Shown here one piece after another: positions 1 through 10,275 of a stretch of DNA of 30,837 nucleotides. The stretch comes from Nemertoderma westbladi (Eukaryota; Xenacoelomorpha; Nemertodermatida; Nemertodermatidae). The position numbers and the translations under genes were made by a program. The notes under the pieces are model-generated. The model was not told where the DNA came from, made no database searches, and saw only the letters and a program-made list of their open reading frames with translations. How positions within the stretch are numbered: position 1 is the stretch's first letter; each line of letters begins with the position of its first letter. The stretch covers positions 1 to 30,837 of the forward strand of contig JAUCBJ010002036.1 in NCBI GenBank assembly GCA_032718475.1, written 5' to 3'.

Positions 1-251
1 CCTAATAACTTTAATTTTACATGATTCTGAATTCTGATATTGTTGTATTTAAATCTATTGCAGTACTGTAGTATAAATATGTTAATTTGTTCATTTTTAC
101 TGTCTGTTAGCCTACGCTGATGATGATTTATTGATTAAATCGAAACGTTCGAATTTAAATACTATAATAACTATGGCATTTTTTTCATTTGCTATTATCA
201 TAATATTCATATTAAGACTGAGATACCCCACTGGGACTTCAATCACTTCTA

Positions 252-377
252 TATCTAATAATATCTAATAAAATTTAAATAAAATATAAATATCTAATAA
301 AATTTAAATAAAATATAAATATCTAATAAAATTTCAATAAAATATAAATATCTAATAAATATCTAATATAAAAAATA
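252..377. repeat. AT-only 29-bp tandem repeat
   Basis: About four copies of a 29-bp unit starting TATCTAATAAAATTTAAAT occur with starts near 262, 291, 320 and 349, then decay into shorter TATCTAATAA pieces. The surrounding 1-570 stretch is AT-rich and shows no coding region or other recognisable element. Confidence 0.8.
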
Positions 378-569
378 TCTCTGATAAAAAATATATAGTA
401 CCAATTAATCTGTAAGAAGTAAATACTGTATAGAAATAAATATATATAACACTGAACAATTCAGACCGTTTCTTACTGTACCTTATATAATGGTATTTGG
501 TGTATAAATATTTAAGTATTATAAATAGCCTAACCCACTGTTACTTTTATAGGTCTGGAACATATATGG

Positions 570-1489
570 AGCTTGTAAACAATGTGAAGATTATTCAGCG
601 ATGAAGGATAATATGAAAACGGAATTTTATTTCAGGGATGTGGGAGTCGCACAGTCGGGGTCTTGTTGTTAAATGTCAAAGAATATACAAAATAGATTGC
701 ATCAACCATTACCAAAAGATATTCGTTAGCAGTTTGAGAGATCTTCGAAAAAACTCATCAGTATAGGTAAACTTTCCGAAGACAAGAAGCCAATTGGCGA
801 GGTAAACATCGACTGTCTCTAACAGCCATAGATCAACTGAGCAATTTATATGGGAACTGCTCTACGTAGATCTATTCAGAAGACGATCGGTAAACCGAAA
901 AGTGAGCATCTTCACCATCTAAAGAGGGAAATTTTAGCCTCACTCCGTCACTCTGTAAAAGGTGGGACACCAGAACGAAGGCACATGTATTGTCTTGAGG
1001 GCAAGGATTCCTTTGCTTCTACAGAAGGTAGGGACCATCATTGGTAAATAACCATCAGACAAAACTCATCATCTTGACTCTGGATTTCGGGGTCACCCCC
1101 TTCCAATCTACCGGCGTTTGTGCAAAGCCAACATGTTCAGGCAAGTTCTTCCAGGGTCGACCCAGAACCATTCCGAAGGAATAAACGCCATGGTATGGAA
1201 ACGTGCACCAAAGCACCGCTTTTTTGGTTCTAAACGCATCGAGTTCGCTGCTATGAGTGCAGTTCTGTACGACAATTGTGGATCTCAAGCTCGATCAACC
1301 ATTCTCAAGAAGCTTACAACAGACGTTCCAATTATGACATCAAGAGCTCAGACACGTAAAGACTACAAACGGATCAAGTCCAGTATTGAAAAAGAAAATA
1401 CAAAAGACAGTCGTAGATGTTCGCTTCTGGCTAAAATTGCAAGACTAGATGCTGAAGAAGATGAGTCATATTCTTATGTATTATATTAG
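570..1489 (+). pseudogene. Mutator-like transposase relic (metazoan Mutator domain)
   Basis: A decayed transposase-derived gene that can be followed across all three frames. Around 670-760 one frame reads like the segment of the metazoan Mutator-like domain in which a conserved HxxKR..LRxLxK stretch precedes a KLG..RLT block. Around 960-1020 RHMYCLEGKDSF resembles the H..C..G.dSWC motif. From about 1100 a 120-codon open stretch gives PIYRRLCKANMF, then GSTQNHSEGINAMVWKRAPK, which matches the family's LxGxTQNxNExxNxxxWxxxPK signature, followed by a basic region and a natural stop at 1487-1489. In-frame stops and shifts occur around 720, 830 and 1045, so it cannot make a full protein. The assignment rests on recalled family motifs, not a search. 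It could equally be a relic of a domesticated copy. The open C-terminal 123 codons probably owe their frame to chance or to recent origin. Confidence 0.55.
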
Positions 1490-1660
1490 CTTATAAGCCG
1501 AACTTTTTTCTCTTTCCTAAACTTTTATATTCTAGAATTGAAATAATATCTGAATAAATTTGGATATTTTTTGTCACTCGCAATGCTCGGTCAGGTGCCA
1601 AAATTCAACAGCTCCAAAGAGTTTCATTGATATAGGAATTCATGACAGAATAAGCCGACA

Positions 1661-1925
1661 AACCGACAGACAGACAGACTAGATTTACGTAAACGTGAGA
1701 ACTGACATCAGAAATGAAATAAGCAACCCTTAAAACCCCCATAGGAGAATATTAGTTAGTTTGTATTCTTTCCTAACTTTCGACAGAAATACTGACAGAA
1801 AGACCGACAGACAGGCTGATAGACAGACAGACTAGATTTATGTAAACATGAGAACTGACATCAGAAATGAAATAAGCAACCCTTAAAACCCTCATAGCGA
1901 GAATATTAGTTCAGCCATAGATCCC
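1661..1925. repeat. Imperfect 153-bp direct duplication
   Basis: A block reading GACAGACAGACTAGATTTA, then GAGAACTGACATCAGAAATG and GCAACCCTTAAAACCC, occurs near 1670-1765 and again near 1822-1915, offset by about 153 bp with roughly 95% identity. CAGACAGA-type simple repeats lead each copy. It is probably the tail of a dispersed element or a local duplication. No coding potential was seen between 1490 and 1930. Confidence 0.75.
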
Positions 1926-1956
1926 ACCAGATCTATGATCCCACTAGATAGCCACC

Positions 1957-2680
1957 AGATCAGCCATACACAGTGCCAGTGGACCAATGACATAACTCCC
2001 CAGATCAGCTATACACAGTGCCAGTGGACCAATAACATAGCTCCCCAGATCAGCCATACACAGTGCCAGTGGACCAATAACATAGCTCCCCAGATCAGCC
2101 ATACACAGTGTCAGTGGACCAATAACATAGCTCCCCAGATCAGCCATACACAGTGCCAGTGGACCAATAACATAGCTCCCCAGATCAGCCATACACAGTG
2201 CCAGTGGACCAATAGCAAAGCTCCCCAGATCAGCCATACACAGTGCCATTGGTCCAATGACATAGCTCCCCAGATCAGCCTTACACAGTGCCAGTGGACC
2301 AATAACATAACTCCCCAGATCAGCCATACACAGTGCCAGTGGACTAATAACATAGCTCCCCAGATCAGACATACTCACTGCCAGTGGACCAATAACATAG
2401 TTCCCCATATCAGCCATACACAGTGCCAGTGGACCAATAACATAGCGACCCAGATCAGCCATACACACTGCCAGTGGACCAATAACATAGCTCCCCAGAT
2501 CAGCCATACACAGTGCCATTGGTCCAATGACATAGCTCCCCAGATCAGCCTTACACAGTGCCAGTGGACCAATAACATAACTCCCCAGATCAGCCATACA
2601 CAGTGCCAGTGGACCAATAACATAGCTCCCCAGATCAGCCATACACAGTGTCAGTGGACCAATAACATAGCTCCCCAGGT
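1957..2680. repeat. 45-bp minisatellite, about 16 copies, with a 6-unit higher-order repeat
   Basis: The unit begins CAGATCAGCCATACACAGTG and continues with CCAGTGGACCAATAACATAG plus CTCCC. Because 45 is a multiple of three, the array is open in several frames on both strands: a 264-codon plus-strand frame and 232-, 80- and 82-codon minus-strand frames. None has independent coding evidence. The variant pair GTGCCATTGGTCC followed by TCAGCCTTACACAG recurs exactly 270 bp apart (2241 and 2511), showing that a block of six units was duplicated as a whole. Confidence 0.95.
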
Positions 2681-2784
2681 CTCACGGTCAGCGATACACT
2701 TTCCCTATTATCAAGTCCAGTGTCATTGAGCAGGAGGCGTTTGAGAAAAGTCCTTTATATCAAACCATCGACCGGAAATTTTTC

Positions 2785-3925
2785 CGATTTTAAAATGATT
2801 TTAAATAGTTTATAAATGTAATGGAATACTCAAAGGAATATAGAATTTACTATCAGAACGTTAATTTAAATTTGTCCCAAATATGGTGTTTGTGTCCCAT
2901 ATTAGGTGTTTGTGTCCTATATAGGGTGTTTGTGTCCCGTATAGGGTGTGAATTGATTATAATGATAGAATTCACTACCATAGATTTAATTTCAATTTGT
3001 CCCAAATAGGTTGTTTTTGTCCCAAATAGGGTGTTTGTGTGCCAAATAGTGTGTGACTTTCTCAAAATGATTTTACAAAGTTTATAAATATAATGGAATA
3101 CTCAAAAGAAAATATAATTCACTATCATAGCTGTAATTTATATTTGTCACAAATAGGTTGTTTATGTCCCATATACGGTGTTTGTGTCCCATATAGGGTG
3201 TTTGCGTCCCAAATAGCGTGTGACTTTCTCAAAATGATTTTATATAGTTTATAAAGGGAAAAATATTTTTTTTATTATTCCATTATATTTATAAACTATG
3301 TAAAATCATTTTGAGAAAGTCATACGCTATTTGGCACACAAACACCCTATATGGGACAAAAACAACCTATTTGGGACATATTTAAATTAAAGCTATGATA
3401 GTGAATTATATTTCCTTTTGAGTATTCCATTAATTTATAAACTATGTAAAATCATTTTGAGAAAGTCACACGCTATTTGGGACACAAACACCCTATATGG
3501 GACACAAACACCCTATATGTGACATAAACAACCTATTTGGGACAAATTTAAATTAAAGCTAAGATACTGAATTCTATATTCTTTTGAGTATTCCATTACA
3601 TATAGAAAATATTTGAAATCATTATAAGCAATTCACACCCTATACGGGACACAAACACCCTATATGGGACAAAAACAACCTATTTGGGACAAATTTAAAT
3701 TAAAACTATGGTAGTGAATTCTATATTCTTTTGAGTTTTCCATGAGATTTAGAAACTAATTAAAATCATTTTGAAAAAGTCACACGCTATTTGGGATAGA
3801 AACACCCTATGGGATACAAACACTCTATATGGGACACAAACAACCTATTTGAGACAAATTTAAGTGAAAGCTATGATAGTGAATTCTATATTCTTTTGAG
3901 TATTCCATTACATTTCGAAACTCGA
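2785..3925. repeat. Head-to-head array of GTCCC-ATAGGG minisatellite blocks
   Basis: Blocks contain two to four copies of a 19-20-bp unit (AATAGGGTGTTTGTGTCCC and variants) flanked by conserved leaders: ATGGAATACTCAAAAGAATA, AATTCACTATCATAG and CTCAAAATGATTTTA. Blocks at 2785-3250 run in plus orientation. Blocks at 3270-3925 contain the same elements reverse-complemented (ACAAACACCCTATATGGGAC, TAAAATCATTTTGAGAAAG, TATTCTTTTGAGTATTCCAT). The whole forms an imperfect inverted repeat centred near 3260, with arms of about 0.5-0.65 kb. Short open frames in it are by-products. It may be a foldback-type element or a rearranged satellite. Confidence 0.85.
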
Positions 3926-3929
3926 AAAT

Positions 3930-4200
3930 TTTTTTAAATCATTGGTTAATTCACAAAGCGAGGTTATTTTGCTCGGTGATTATAATGTAGATGTTCTTAA
4001 ATGTAATGAATATTCTCTCAATTATTTATCTCTTTTTCACCAATACTGTTTTAATAATCACCTTATAAATCAGCCCACACGGGTTTATGGGAACTCTAAA
4101 TCATGTATGGATCATATTTTCTCTAAAATTGGAATCCTATGGTATTCATGGCTCGCCCCTAAAATTATTAAATAGCTATCTAGATGGTAGGAAACAATGT
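3930..4200 (+). pseudogene. LINE-A fragment, endonuclease end joined to RT start
   Basis: A non-LTR retrotransposon relic. The first frame (3942-4130) encodes an AP-endonuclease segment with EVILLGDYNVDVL (the GDxN motif), then INQPTRV and MDHIFSK, as in CR1/L2-type endonucleases. It then passes without a gap into SYGIHGSPLKLLNSYLDGRKQ in the next frame, which is an RT segment (the G-I-x-G ... SYL..R.Q stretch before the catalytic core). This implies an internal deletion of the whole linker and RT start. The sequence stops matching near 4200. The RT core of what looks like the same kind of element reappears at 7021, so I infer that later insertions split it. Not functional. Confidence 0.6.
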
Positions 4201-5478
4201 TTCGCCAAACTTGAATCGCTGATGGAGGCTATTGAAGCGCCTAAGCCCAGCGAGGATTGGGCCATTAAACGCTTGGGAGTGAACCGCAATGCGGATAATT
4301 CCTGGTCCGGTGCTACTCTCCAGACAAGGTCAAGAGCACTTCTTGTAACAGTGTCGAACAAGAGTGATCGTAATGCTATTTTACAGGCGGCGAGAAATCT
4401 GAAGAACGCCATGGATGTTAGTCTTCACAAGGTGTATATTAAAGCTGATGTACACCCTGCTATTCGGAAAGAGGAAGCGCGCGTGTGGCAACGAGCTAGA
4501 GAGGAACGATCTCTACCTGCCAATGCCGGGTGCATAATTCCTATTGACTATAGGAAGCGTGTGTTGTTGCGCAACGATATTGTTATCGACCGATTTAACC
4601 CGGCTTTCAAATTGGACTTACAGGCTCGCCAGTTAGATACTGTTCAAATTGGTACGTGTTGCACTGGCCCCTTATATTCGCTTAAACTATGCTCATGGAA
4701 CATTGCAGGTTGTAGGGACAAATTATACAGTGATAGAGTAGTTACTTTCTTTCAGAATTTTGATCTTGTATGGATTCTGGAATCTAAAACTGGGTCTAAA
4801 GTAAATGTCCCTGGTTTCAAAGCTTTTCCCAACGCTTCGAAATATTCTCACAGAGGAGGCATTATACTTTATATAAAACACTGTTTAGTCGCTTCTATTA
4901 AATCTATAGATTGTAGTACGGAGGGACAAATATGGGTGCATTTCAGTGAGCTACCGGATGTGATGTTTGGGGGTGTGTATACTGTATATCCCTCCTAGTG
5001 ACTCTCCTTACTTTGATGCTTTCCTGTTTGCAGAATTGCACCAGAGTCTAGCCGATCTTCCAACTGGTTGTGTTGCAGTAGGGGATCTGAACGCTCGTGT
5101 AGGTAAACCTGATTTACTTATCGACGCAATAAATTATGTGGGGTTAGCCAATGCATCGACGCAATAAATTATGTGGGGTTAGCCAATGCATCTTATATGA
5201 TCGGTCCCGACCACCAGGTCAACTCTAATGGGGGTGTACTAAGAGATCTGTGCGACTACAGACACTGTTGTTTGTAATAACCTCATTGTGGACGATGTGC
5301 ATCTCACCAGTGGTTTATCTTATCAAAAAGGCCAGAAATGGGTGTCAGAGTTGGACCTGTGTTTAATTGCTATGAGTTTGATATAAATTTGTTTGTTTGT
5401 TTCTATAAAGTCTCTTAAAACGGACCAGGATATGTCTTCGGGTTTATCGGATCACGCACCTTTATCGATATCGGTTGC
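4201..5478 (+). pseudogene. LINE-B fragment: ORF1-like nucleic-acid-binding domain fused to AP endonuclease
   Basis: A second non-LTR retrotransposon relic. One continuous frame (to 4998) carries an ORF1p-like region: SRALLVTVSNKSDRNAILQA, then ADVHPAIRKEEARVWQRARE and RVLLRNDIVIDRF, resembling the RRM-like and C-terminal domains of L1-type ORF1 proteins. The same frame then reads into an endonuclease starting LKLCSWNIAGCRD, with ILESKT (the catalytic-Glu motif region) and GGIILYIKHC. A frame change near 4985 continues with PPSDSPYFDAFL and VGDLNARVG. A further change near 5275 gives WVSELDLCL and SGLSDHAPLS (the SDH motif). The element ends abruptly at about 5478, where the piggyBac-like copy begins, and its RT is missing. 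At least two frame breaks and a 35-bp duplication make it a pseudogene. The clade is uncertain. Confidence 0.6.
5120..5189. repeat. Perfect 35-bp tandem duplication
   Basis: The 35 bp starting ATCGACGCAATAAATTATGT occur twice back to back (5120-5154 and 5155-5189). The duplication sits inside the endonuclease coding remnant of LINE-B and adds a frame break. It is probably replication slippage, and recent because the copies are identical. Confidence 0.9.
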
Positions 5479-6836
5479 TGTACTGGGGTGGTTATATTGC
5501 AGAACCAAAATTACAAGTAGTGCACAATTTTCACAAAATTTGAAAGTTACATTTTTCGGCTAATTGTTCTTCAATACAGGTTTTCTGGGGCGCAAAATAC
5601 ATTGGAAAATATTTAAAAATGATATGATTACTATAAATGACTGTTTAGTCCTCTCTGCGTAGGAAAAAAGTGAAAAAAAAAGAAACCAGCACTTTTCAGT
5701 TAGAACACAAAATTTTTAATTCACCTATACGATGCTATAAATTCACATTTTCAGGTTTTCTAGGGCGCTGATTCTAATGGAATACATTTCTAATATGCCA
5801 GATCATTGCTACTTGTATTTTTCGCGTAATTTGGCAAGTTTTGGTGCTAGCACCAAATTTCGTACCCATCACCAAAAAGTACAAGTTTGCGATGTCCAGT
5901 GCTGTTTTTATTGATTTCATCGGATTCAGGACCCTCATAAACCCGTATAACACAAGAAACAATATGATACTATCTTCTGATCAATTTGCCTATTTTCCAA
6001 AATTTGGTGCTGGCACAACAATTTTCACCCACCGGCGAAAAATACAAGTTTGAAAACTCTTATGAAATTTTTACTGATTCCATTGAATTCAGAACCCTCA
6101 CAAACCCGTATAACGCAAGAAACAAGGTGACACAATCAATTGATATATTTGATAAATTTCAAAATTTGGTGCTAGTACCACATTTTGCACCCACTTGCGA
6201 AAAATACACGTTTGAGATGTCTAGTTCGATAATTATATATTCCATTGAATTCAGAACAGCCATAAACCTCTAAAAACGCAAGAAATATATTGTCACAAAG
6301 CAATTTTATCTATTGAATGGATTTTCAAAATTTTGTGCTAGCACCAAAATTTGCACACGGCGCCGAAAAATACAAGTTTGATACGCTTGGTGCAACTCGT
6401 ATATATTTCTTCAAAACCAGAACCCAAAAAACCCTAATTGCGTAAAAAATAAGTTTCAAACAATCAATTTACAAAATTGACATTTCAAAATTTGGTGCTG
6501 GCACCAAAATTTGGCACTCGCCGAAAAAAACAAGTTTGAAATTTCTAAATCAATTTATATGAATTCCATCCAATTGCTAACACCAAAAAACCGGTGTAAA
6601 TCAAAAATAGAGAGGTTACAATTCATATTTAATGAAATGTAATTTTCAAAAAATGTCTCAAAAAAAGTGCCAAAATTAGGGTTAAAAAATGGTGCTATAA
6701 CTCGAAAACTACCCAATATTTTTGAAAACGGTTTTCACTACTAGGACGACAATAGATTTTTAGGAAAAGTCATAAAATTTCAGATTCCCAACTGTGTTTG
6801 TTTCAGAATTATAATAAAAAAACCACGGGGGGTTAA
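5479..6836 (+). mobile_element. Truncated copy of a palindrome-rich piggyBac-like non-autonomous element
   Basis: This stretch is roughly 90-95% identical to the reverse complement of 10796-12150. It shares, in order, GGGGTGGTTATATTGCAG, CAAGTAGTGCACAATTTTC, GGACTAAACAG (reversed) and the terminal AACTGTGTTTGTTTCAGAAT. Inside are five degenerate repeats of about 160 bp, each with a palindrome related to TTTGGTGCTAGCACCAAA (near 5831, 5997, 6157, 6326 and 6484). The outer end is cut at 5479 against LINE-B sequence, and the inner end lacks the CCCTATTA terminal repeat seen in the other copy, although a TTAA follows the G-run at 6836. It encodes no transposase. Open frames of 70-95 codons inside it reflect the repeat structure, not genes. 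Confidence 0.8.
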
Positions 6837-7020
6837 ATCAGTTTTAAACTCACATAAAGTAAAGTGTGAGGAGTACATTAATAAGTTTAACATTATTAAT
6901 ATTATTTCCCCCCCCCCCTTAAATTAATTAATTTGGACTTTTGTGCTTATGTTTTTTCTATTAGGTATTATTATTAATTACTTATTATTGTTTTCGCTGA
7001 ATCACTATCACTGAATTGTG

Positions 7021-8150
7021 TTTATTATAGACTGGACGGGCCGCATAACCGTTCGACTACTACTGTCAAAATAAATGGGGTCCGCTCAAGTTACCTGCCA
7101 AGTATAACAGGAGTTCCGCAGGGTTCCATCCTTGGACCCATGCTGTTCCTGTTGTATATTAATGACCTCCCGTTGGCCTCATTTCTTAATACAGTGTTAT
7201 TTGCTGATGACACCAACTTATTTAAATCGCATGGCATAAACCTAATCAACATCGTCAACATCAACATCATGCCGACCTTGACTCTCTCTCTGAGTGGTTT
7301 GCTTCTAACCGCCTTCCACTTAATATCGGTAAAACTGTTTACTGTATGTATTCAAATAACCCGCGTAAATTAGAATCTCTGCCAAGTGTAAAAATCATGG
7401 ACTGCATCTTAGAATATAAGAAATAGGTTACATATTTAGGTCTTATTATTGATAATTTACTTAATTGGAAGTCTCATAGCCCATATGTTCTATCTTATGT
7501 CTCAAAAACTGTTGGTATTTTTTATAAACTTCGCTACAAATTACCACTTTTTATTTTGAAATCTTTTGAAATTATGAAAAGTAGCATATGGACTATTGCT
7601 GTGGGGTAGTACATATAATACCTATATTAAGAAAATCCGCATAAAAATTAACAATGTCGTGCGCGCAATAACCTTTTCTCCCTGGGATGCACCTTCTATA
7701 CGTATTTCTCGACAACTTGGTATCCTGCCCATTCATTCTCTGTATAAATTACATTTATGTATCAGGCCTTTACTAACAATTTACCTAGTGGCTTATGTAA
7801 TTTATTTCGTCAATCGAATATATATTAGTTATTAGTATATTATATATTAGTACATAATTATTCTACAAGAAACTCCTCCATCCTTAATTATTTTATCCCA
7901 CGGCTTCGCACCGCACGGGGTCAAATGTGTATTGAATATATGTGCCCGCATATTTGGAATGAAATCCCGCCATATACAGTATTGAGCGTGGCCACACAAT
8001 TGGTGGTTTTTCCACTGCAAATAAAAAATAATTGCTGCTGTCTGGAGATGATTAAGAAAATATGTGTAATAAATCAATCTGTTATTTTAATACATGCAAG
8101 AATTGTCACTATGGGATTGCTTTAGAATGGTATACTTAAAATAAATATAT
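7021..8150 (+). pseudogene. LINE-A fragment, reverse transcriptase core to 3' end
   Basis: A decayed non-LTR reverse transcriptase readable across frames. VKINGVRSSYL leads into GVPQGSILGPMLFLLYINDL (motif B) and then VLFADDTNLF (catalytic motif C, FADD). HADLDSLSEWFASNRLPLNI follows in another frame, then VTYLGLIIDNLLNW and SKTVGIFYKLRYKLP. From 7596 comes WGSTYNTYIKKIRIKINNVV with QLGILPIHSLYKLH, and near 7925 GQMCIEYMCPHIWNEIPP. This order is typical of the CR1/L2/Crack superclade. Stops and shifts (for example near 7425 and 7606) inactivate it. The motif A region is absent, since the fragment starts just after it. It is consistent with the back half of the element begun at 3930. The remainder to 8150 is AT-rich tail. 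Confidence 0.7.
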
Positions 8151-8299
8151 AAATTTGAAAAAAAAGAGTTTTTTCTCCCTTTTTAGACATAATTACCTAC
8201 AGTATATCAGTATTTAAATACAACCAATAATCAAAATCCTGTATCATGCTAAAACTGATTGCTCATTAAATCTTACTTCACCACTAACATAATCTAATA

Positions 8300-8421
8300 G
8301 TTCACACACCCCCTCACCCCGGTGGCAGCAACACTCAAAGTTCACACACCCCCCTCGCCCCAGTGGCAGCAACACTCAAAGTTCACACACCCCCCTCGCC
8401 CCAGTGGCAGCAACACTCAAG
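8300..8421. repeat. Three tandem copies of a 40-41-bp C-rich unit
   Basis: Units start at 8300, 8340 and 8381, each reading GTTCACACACCCCC(C)TCGCC and then CCAGTGGCAGCAACACTCAA. The last two are almost identical. The rest of 8150-8700 is AT-rich, with no gene visible. Confidence 0.9.
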
Positions 8422-8717
8422 CTTCGGCTTCTATGCTGTCTCCATCTTCTGTTTCCAGCATCCATCACATCTAACACGTTTGGGTTCAATTTTAGTGCAG
8501 TGCAATAAATTACAATAAATTACAGGTGGCGGGTGTTTTACATACGGAAGTAAATAAACGAAACTACAGTAATAATAAAGACAACATCTAAATATTAATA
8601 AAATTATTTTTTGTTACGAATTTTACGAATTAATTCAATTCTATACCCCCCTCCCCTCCCTTTCCTTCTTCCACTTACTGACCAATAAGAAGCTATGGAA
8701 TGAATCCCAGATACAGT

Positions 8718-8729
8718 GATTCCATATTG
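8718..8729. repeat. Target-site duplication, left copy (GATTCCATATTG)
   Basis: The 12-bp word GATTCCATATTG occurs here and again at 9128-9139, directly flanking the truncated RTE-like LINE at 8730-9127. This is the expected signature of target-primed insertion. Confidence 0.75.
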
Positions 8730-9127
8730 TGGATGGCACATTCACAAGAATGCTACGCCGGTTTCACTGTGTCAATACAATGCACACATCTCCAACCAGA
8801 CAGCAGACACTATATAACATTGGAGGTGTCTTATTGGTTCCTCCAAGCTTGACACTAGAACAAAGCCGCCTCCGCATTGCAGGACATTGCTTTCGCCCTG
8901 AGGACAAGCCAGTGCATAATCTTGTGCTTTGGCAGCCTCATGGAGCGAATAAGCATGGTGGACAGCCCATGACTTTCTTGAGACGCTTCTTAAACGACAC
9001 CGGTCGTGAAGATGCGGATGATCTAGCAAATGTCATGGGTGGTAGGGAGTTGTGGCGGCGCAATTTGGTTGCTGGCACAGCATTCTTAAAAAAGCAGCTG
9101 CAATGCAGCATGCCGATCCTAGTAGTA
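8730..9127 (+). pseudogene. 5'-truncated RTE-like LINE (family 2), C-terminus of the RT protein
   Basis: The open frame reads TLYNIGGVLLVPPSLTLEQS, RLRIAGHCFRPEDKPVHNLV and then LWQPHGANKHGGQPMTFLRR, followed by DDLANVMGGRELWRRN. This is the characteristic C-terminal region of RTE-like retrotransposon proteins (LRxxRLRFAGHCxR...LLWxPxHG...RGRP). Here GRP has become GGQP. The element body ends with CCTAGTAGTA, a TAG-repeat tail, immediately followed by the second GATTCCATATTG. Only the last ~400 bp were copied, so the reverse transcriptase core is absent. An inverted relative lies at 26815-27233. Any start codon in this frame is meaningless because the 5' part was never inserted. Confidence 0.75.
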
Positions 9128-9139
9128 GATTCCATATTG
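9128..9139. repeat. Target-site duplication, right copy (GATTCCATATTG)
   Basis: Second copy of the 12-bp flank of the 8730-9127 LINE. It follows directly after the TAG-repeat tail. Confidence 0.75.
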
Positions 9140-9205
9140 CATGATTCAACTGCTTGTCAGCTATAAGTGGTTGTATGAAATAATTAATTAATGTGTCTGG
9201 ATTAA

Positions 9206-10275
9206 CCCTGCCCCGGTATGGTAAAAAATTATCCTTCACCGGTAACGTGGGGTATTTTTATACCCCAAATTGATAAGACATTTTAAGTAACATTAAACAG
9301 AAAAACACTTGCAATCCCTTACAATGGTGAAAAAATAAGTTGTGAATTTGTGTTTTTCAATTTGGTTGAAGTCTACCCAACGCTCAATGCCACAAAAGTT
9401 ATCCCACTACAATCGCGTTCATCGTTAACGTCGCGATGGGGCGTTTTGCAACAAGATACTATCATAGTGAAGCATTAGCTGTGTGAGAGTGTTTCTCATT
9501 TTAGGTTTTTTAGTGGTGTTATGGGTCAAGTATACCATTGCAGTTCCAAGAGGCATAAAATGAGTCAAATACCACCACTGAAAGTCAACTAGGTGAAATA
9601 TATATATATATATAGATATGCCCTATATCACCTCGCAATAGCAGAAGATCTTGAATTGTAATATGAAATTTACACCATGACTGCAAAAGTACTGATGATT
9701 TGGTCATTAAATGTGATTATTGTCCAACTAAATTATACATCATTGCAGTTACAATGAACCCATAATGAGACCCAAAAGGACAGAACACCACTAAGAAAGC
9801 CTACAATAAGAATTATTCACATATACTTAGCAATCTATCGCGATTAGGCCAAAGTCTTGGCTTGTGAAATACAGGCCATACACAATACCAGAATACAGTA
9901 GCTTCATAATACTGATAATTTGGTCTTAAAAGTAAAGTTAAAACATGCCTCTAACTGTCTAGCAGTCTAGTACAACTAAATCGACCATTGTGGTTCCAAT
10001 GACACCAAAATGAGTCACAAAGTACCACTAAACCAGCACCATAACGTTATGGGGTATTTTTATACCCCATCTTACCTAACTAAGTTGTTTTCAAATTAAA
10101 GGCCCATAACATTTTTCATAAACAAAATTGTATGGGTTTGACCCACACAATCGTTAGATTACAAGTTTTTTAGAAGATACTATGAAGCTGGACATACATA
10201 ATATGAGAGATTGTCGAAAAATATCAAAATTAATCCCCTTGGGGTATTATTTGTCCCCACGTTACCGGGGAAGGG
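9206..10275. mobile_element. piggyBac-like non-autonomous element (TTAA target, CCCT..CCCCGGTA ends)
   Basis: The element is bounded by TTAA at 9202-9205 and 10276-10279, the target duplicated by piggyBac transposases. The left end reads CCCTGCCCCGGTA, and the right end reverse-complements to CCCTTCCCCGGTA, so the terminal inverted repeats match at 12 of 13 bases. Just inside, GGTAACGTGGGG on the left mirrors CCCCACGTTACC on the right. Palindromic blocks of the form GGGGTATTTTTATACCCC occur near 9249 and 10051. No open frame of useful length lies inside, so movement would need a transposase from elsewhere. The interior has CAGTTCCAA...AAAATGAGTCA words repeated three or four times (near 9541, 9745 and 9990). 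Confidence 0.8.

Noticed and set aside
1935-2729. 264-codon plus-strand ORF (and long antisense ORFs) as genes
   Set aside because: They are entirely the 45-bp minisatellite. A unit that is a multiple of three keeps frames open on both strands by construction.
8300-8421. CRISPR-like array or conserved regulatory module
   Set aside because: Only three adjacent copies without spacers; an ordinary tandem repeat.
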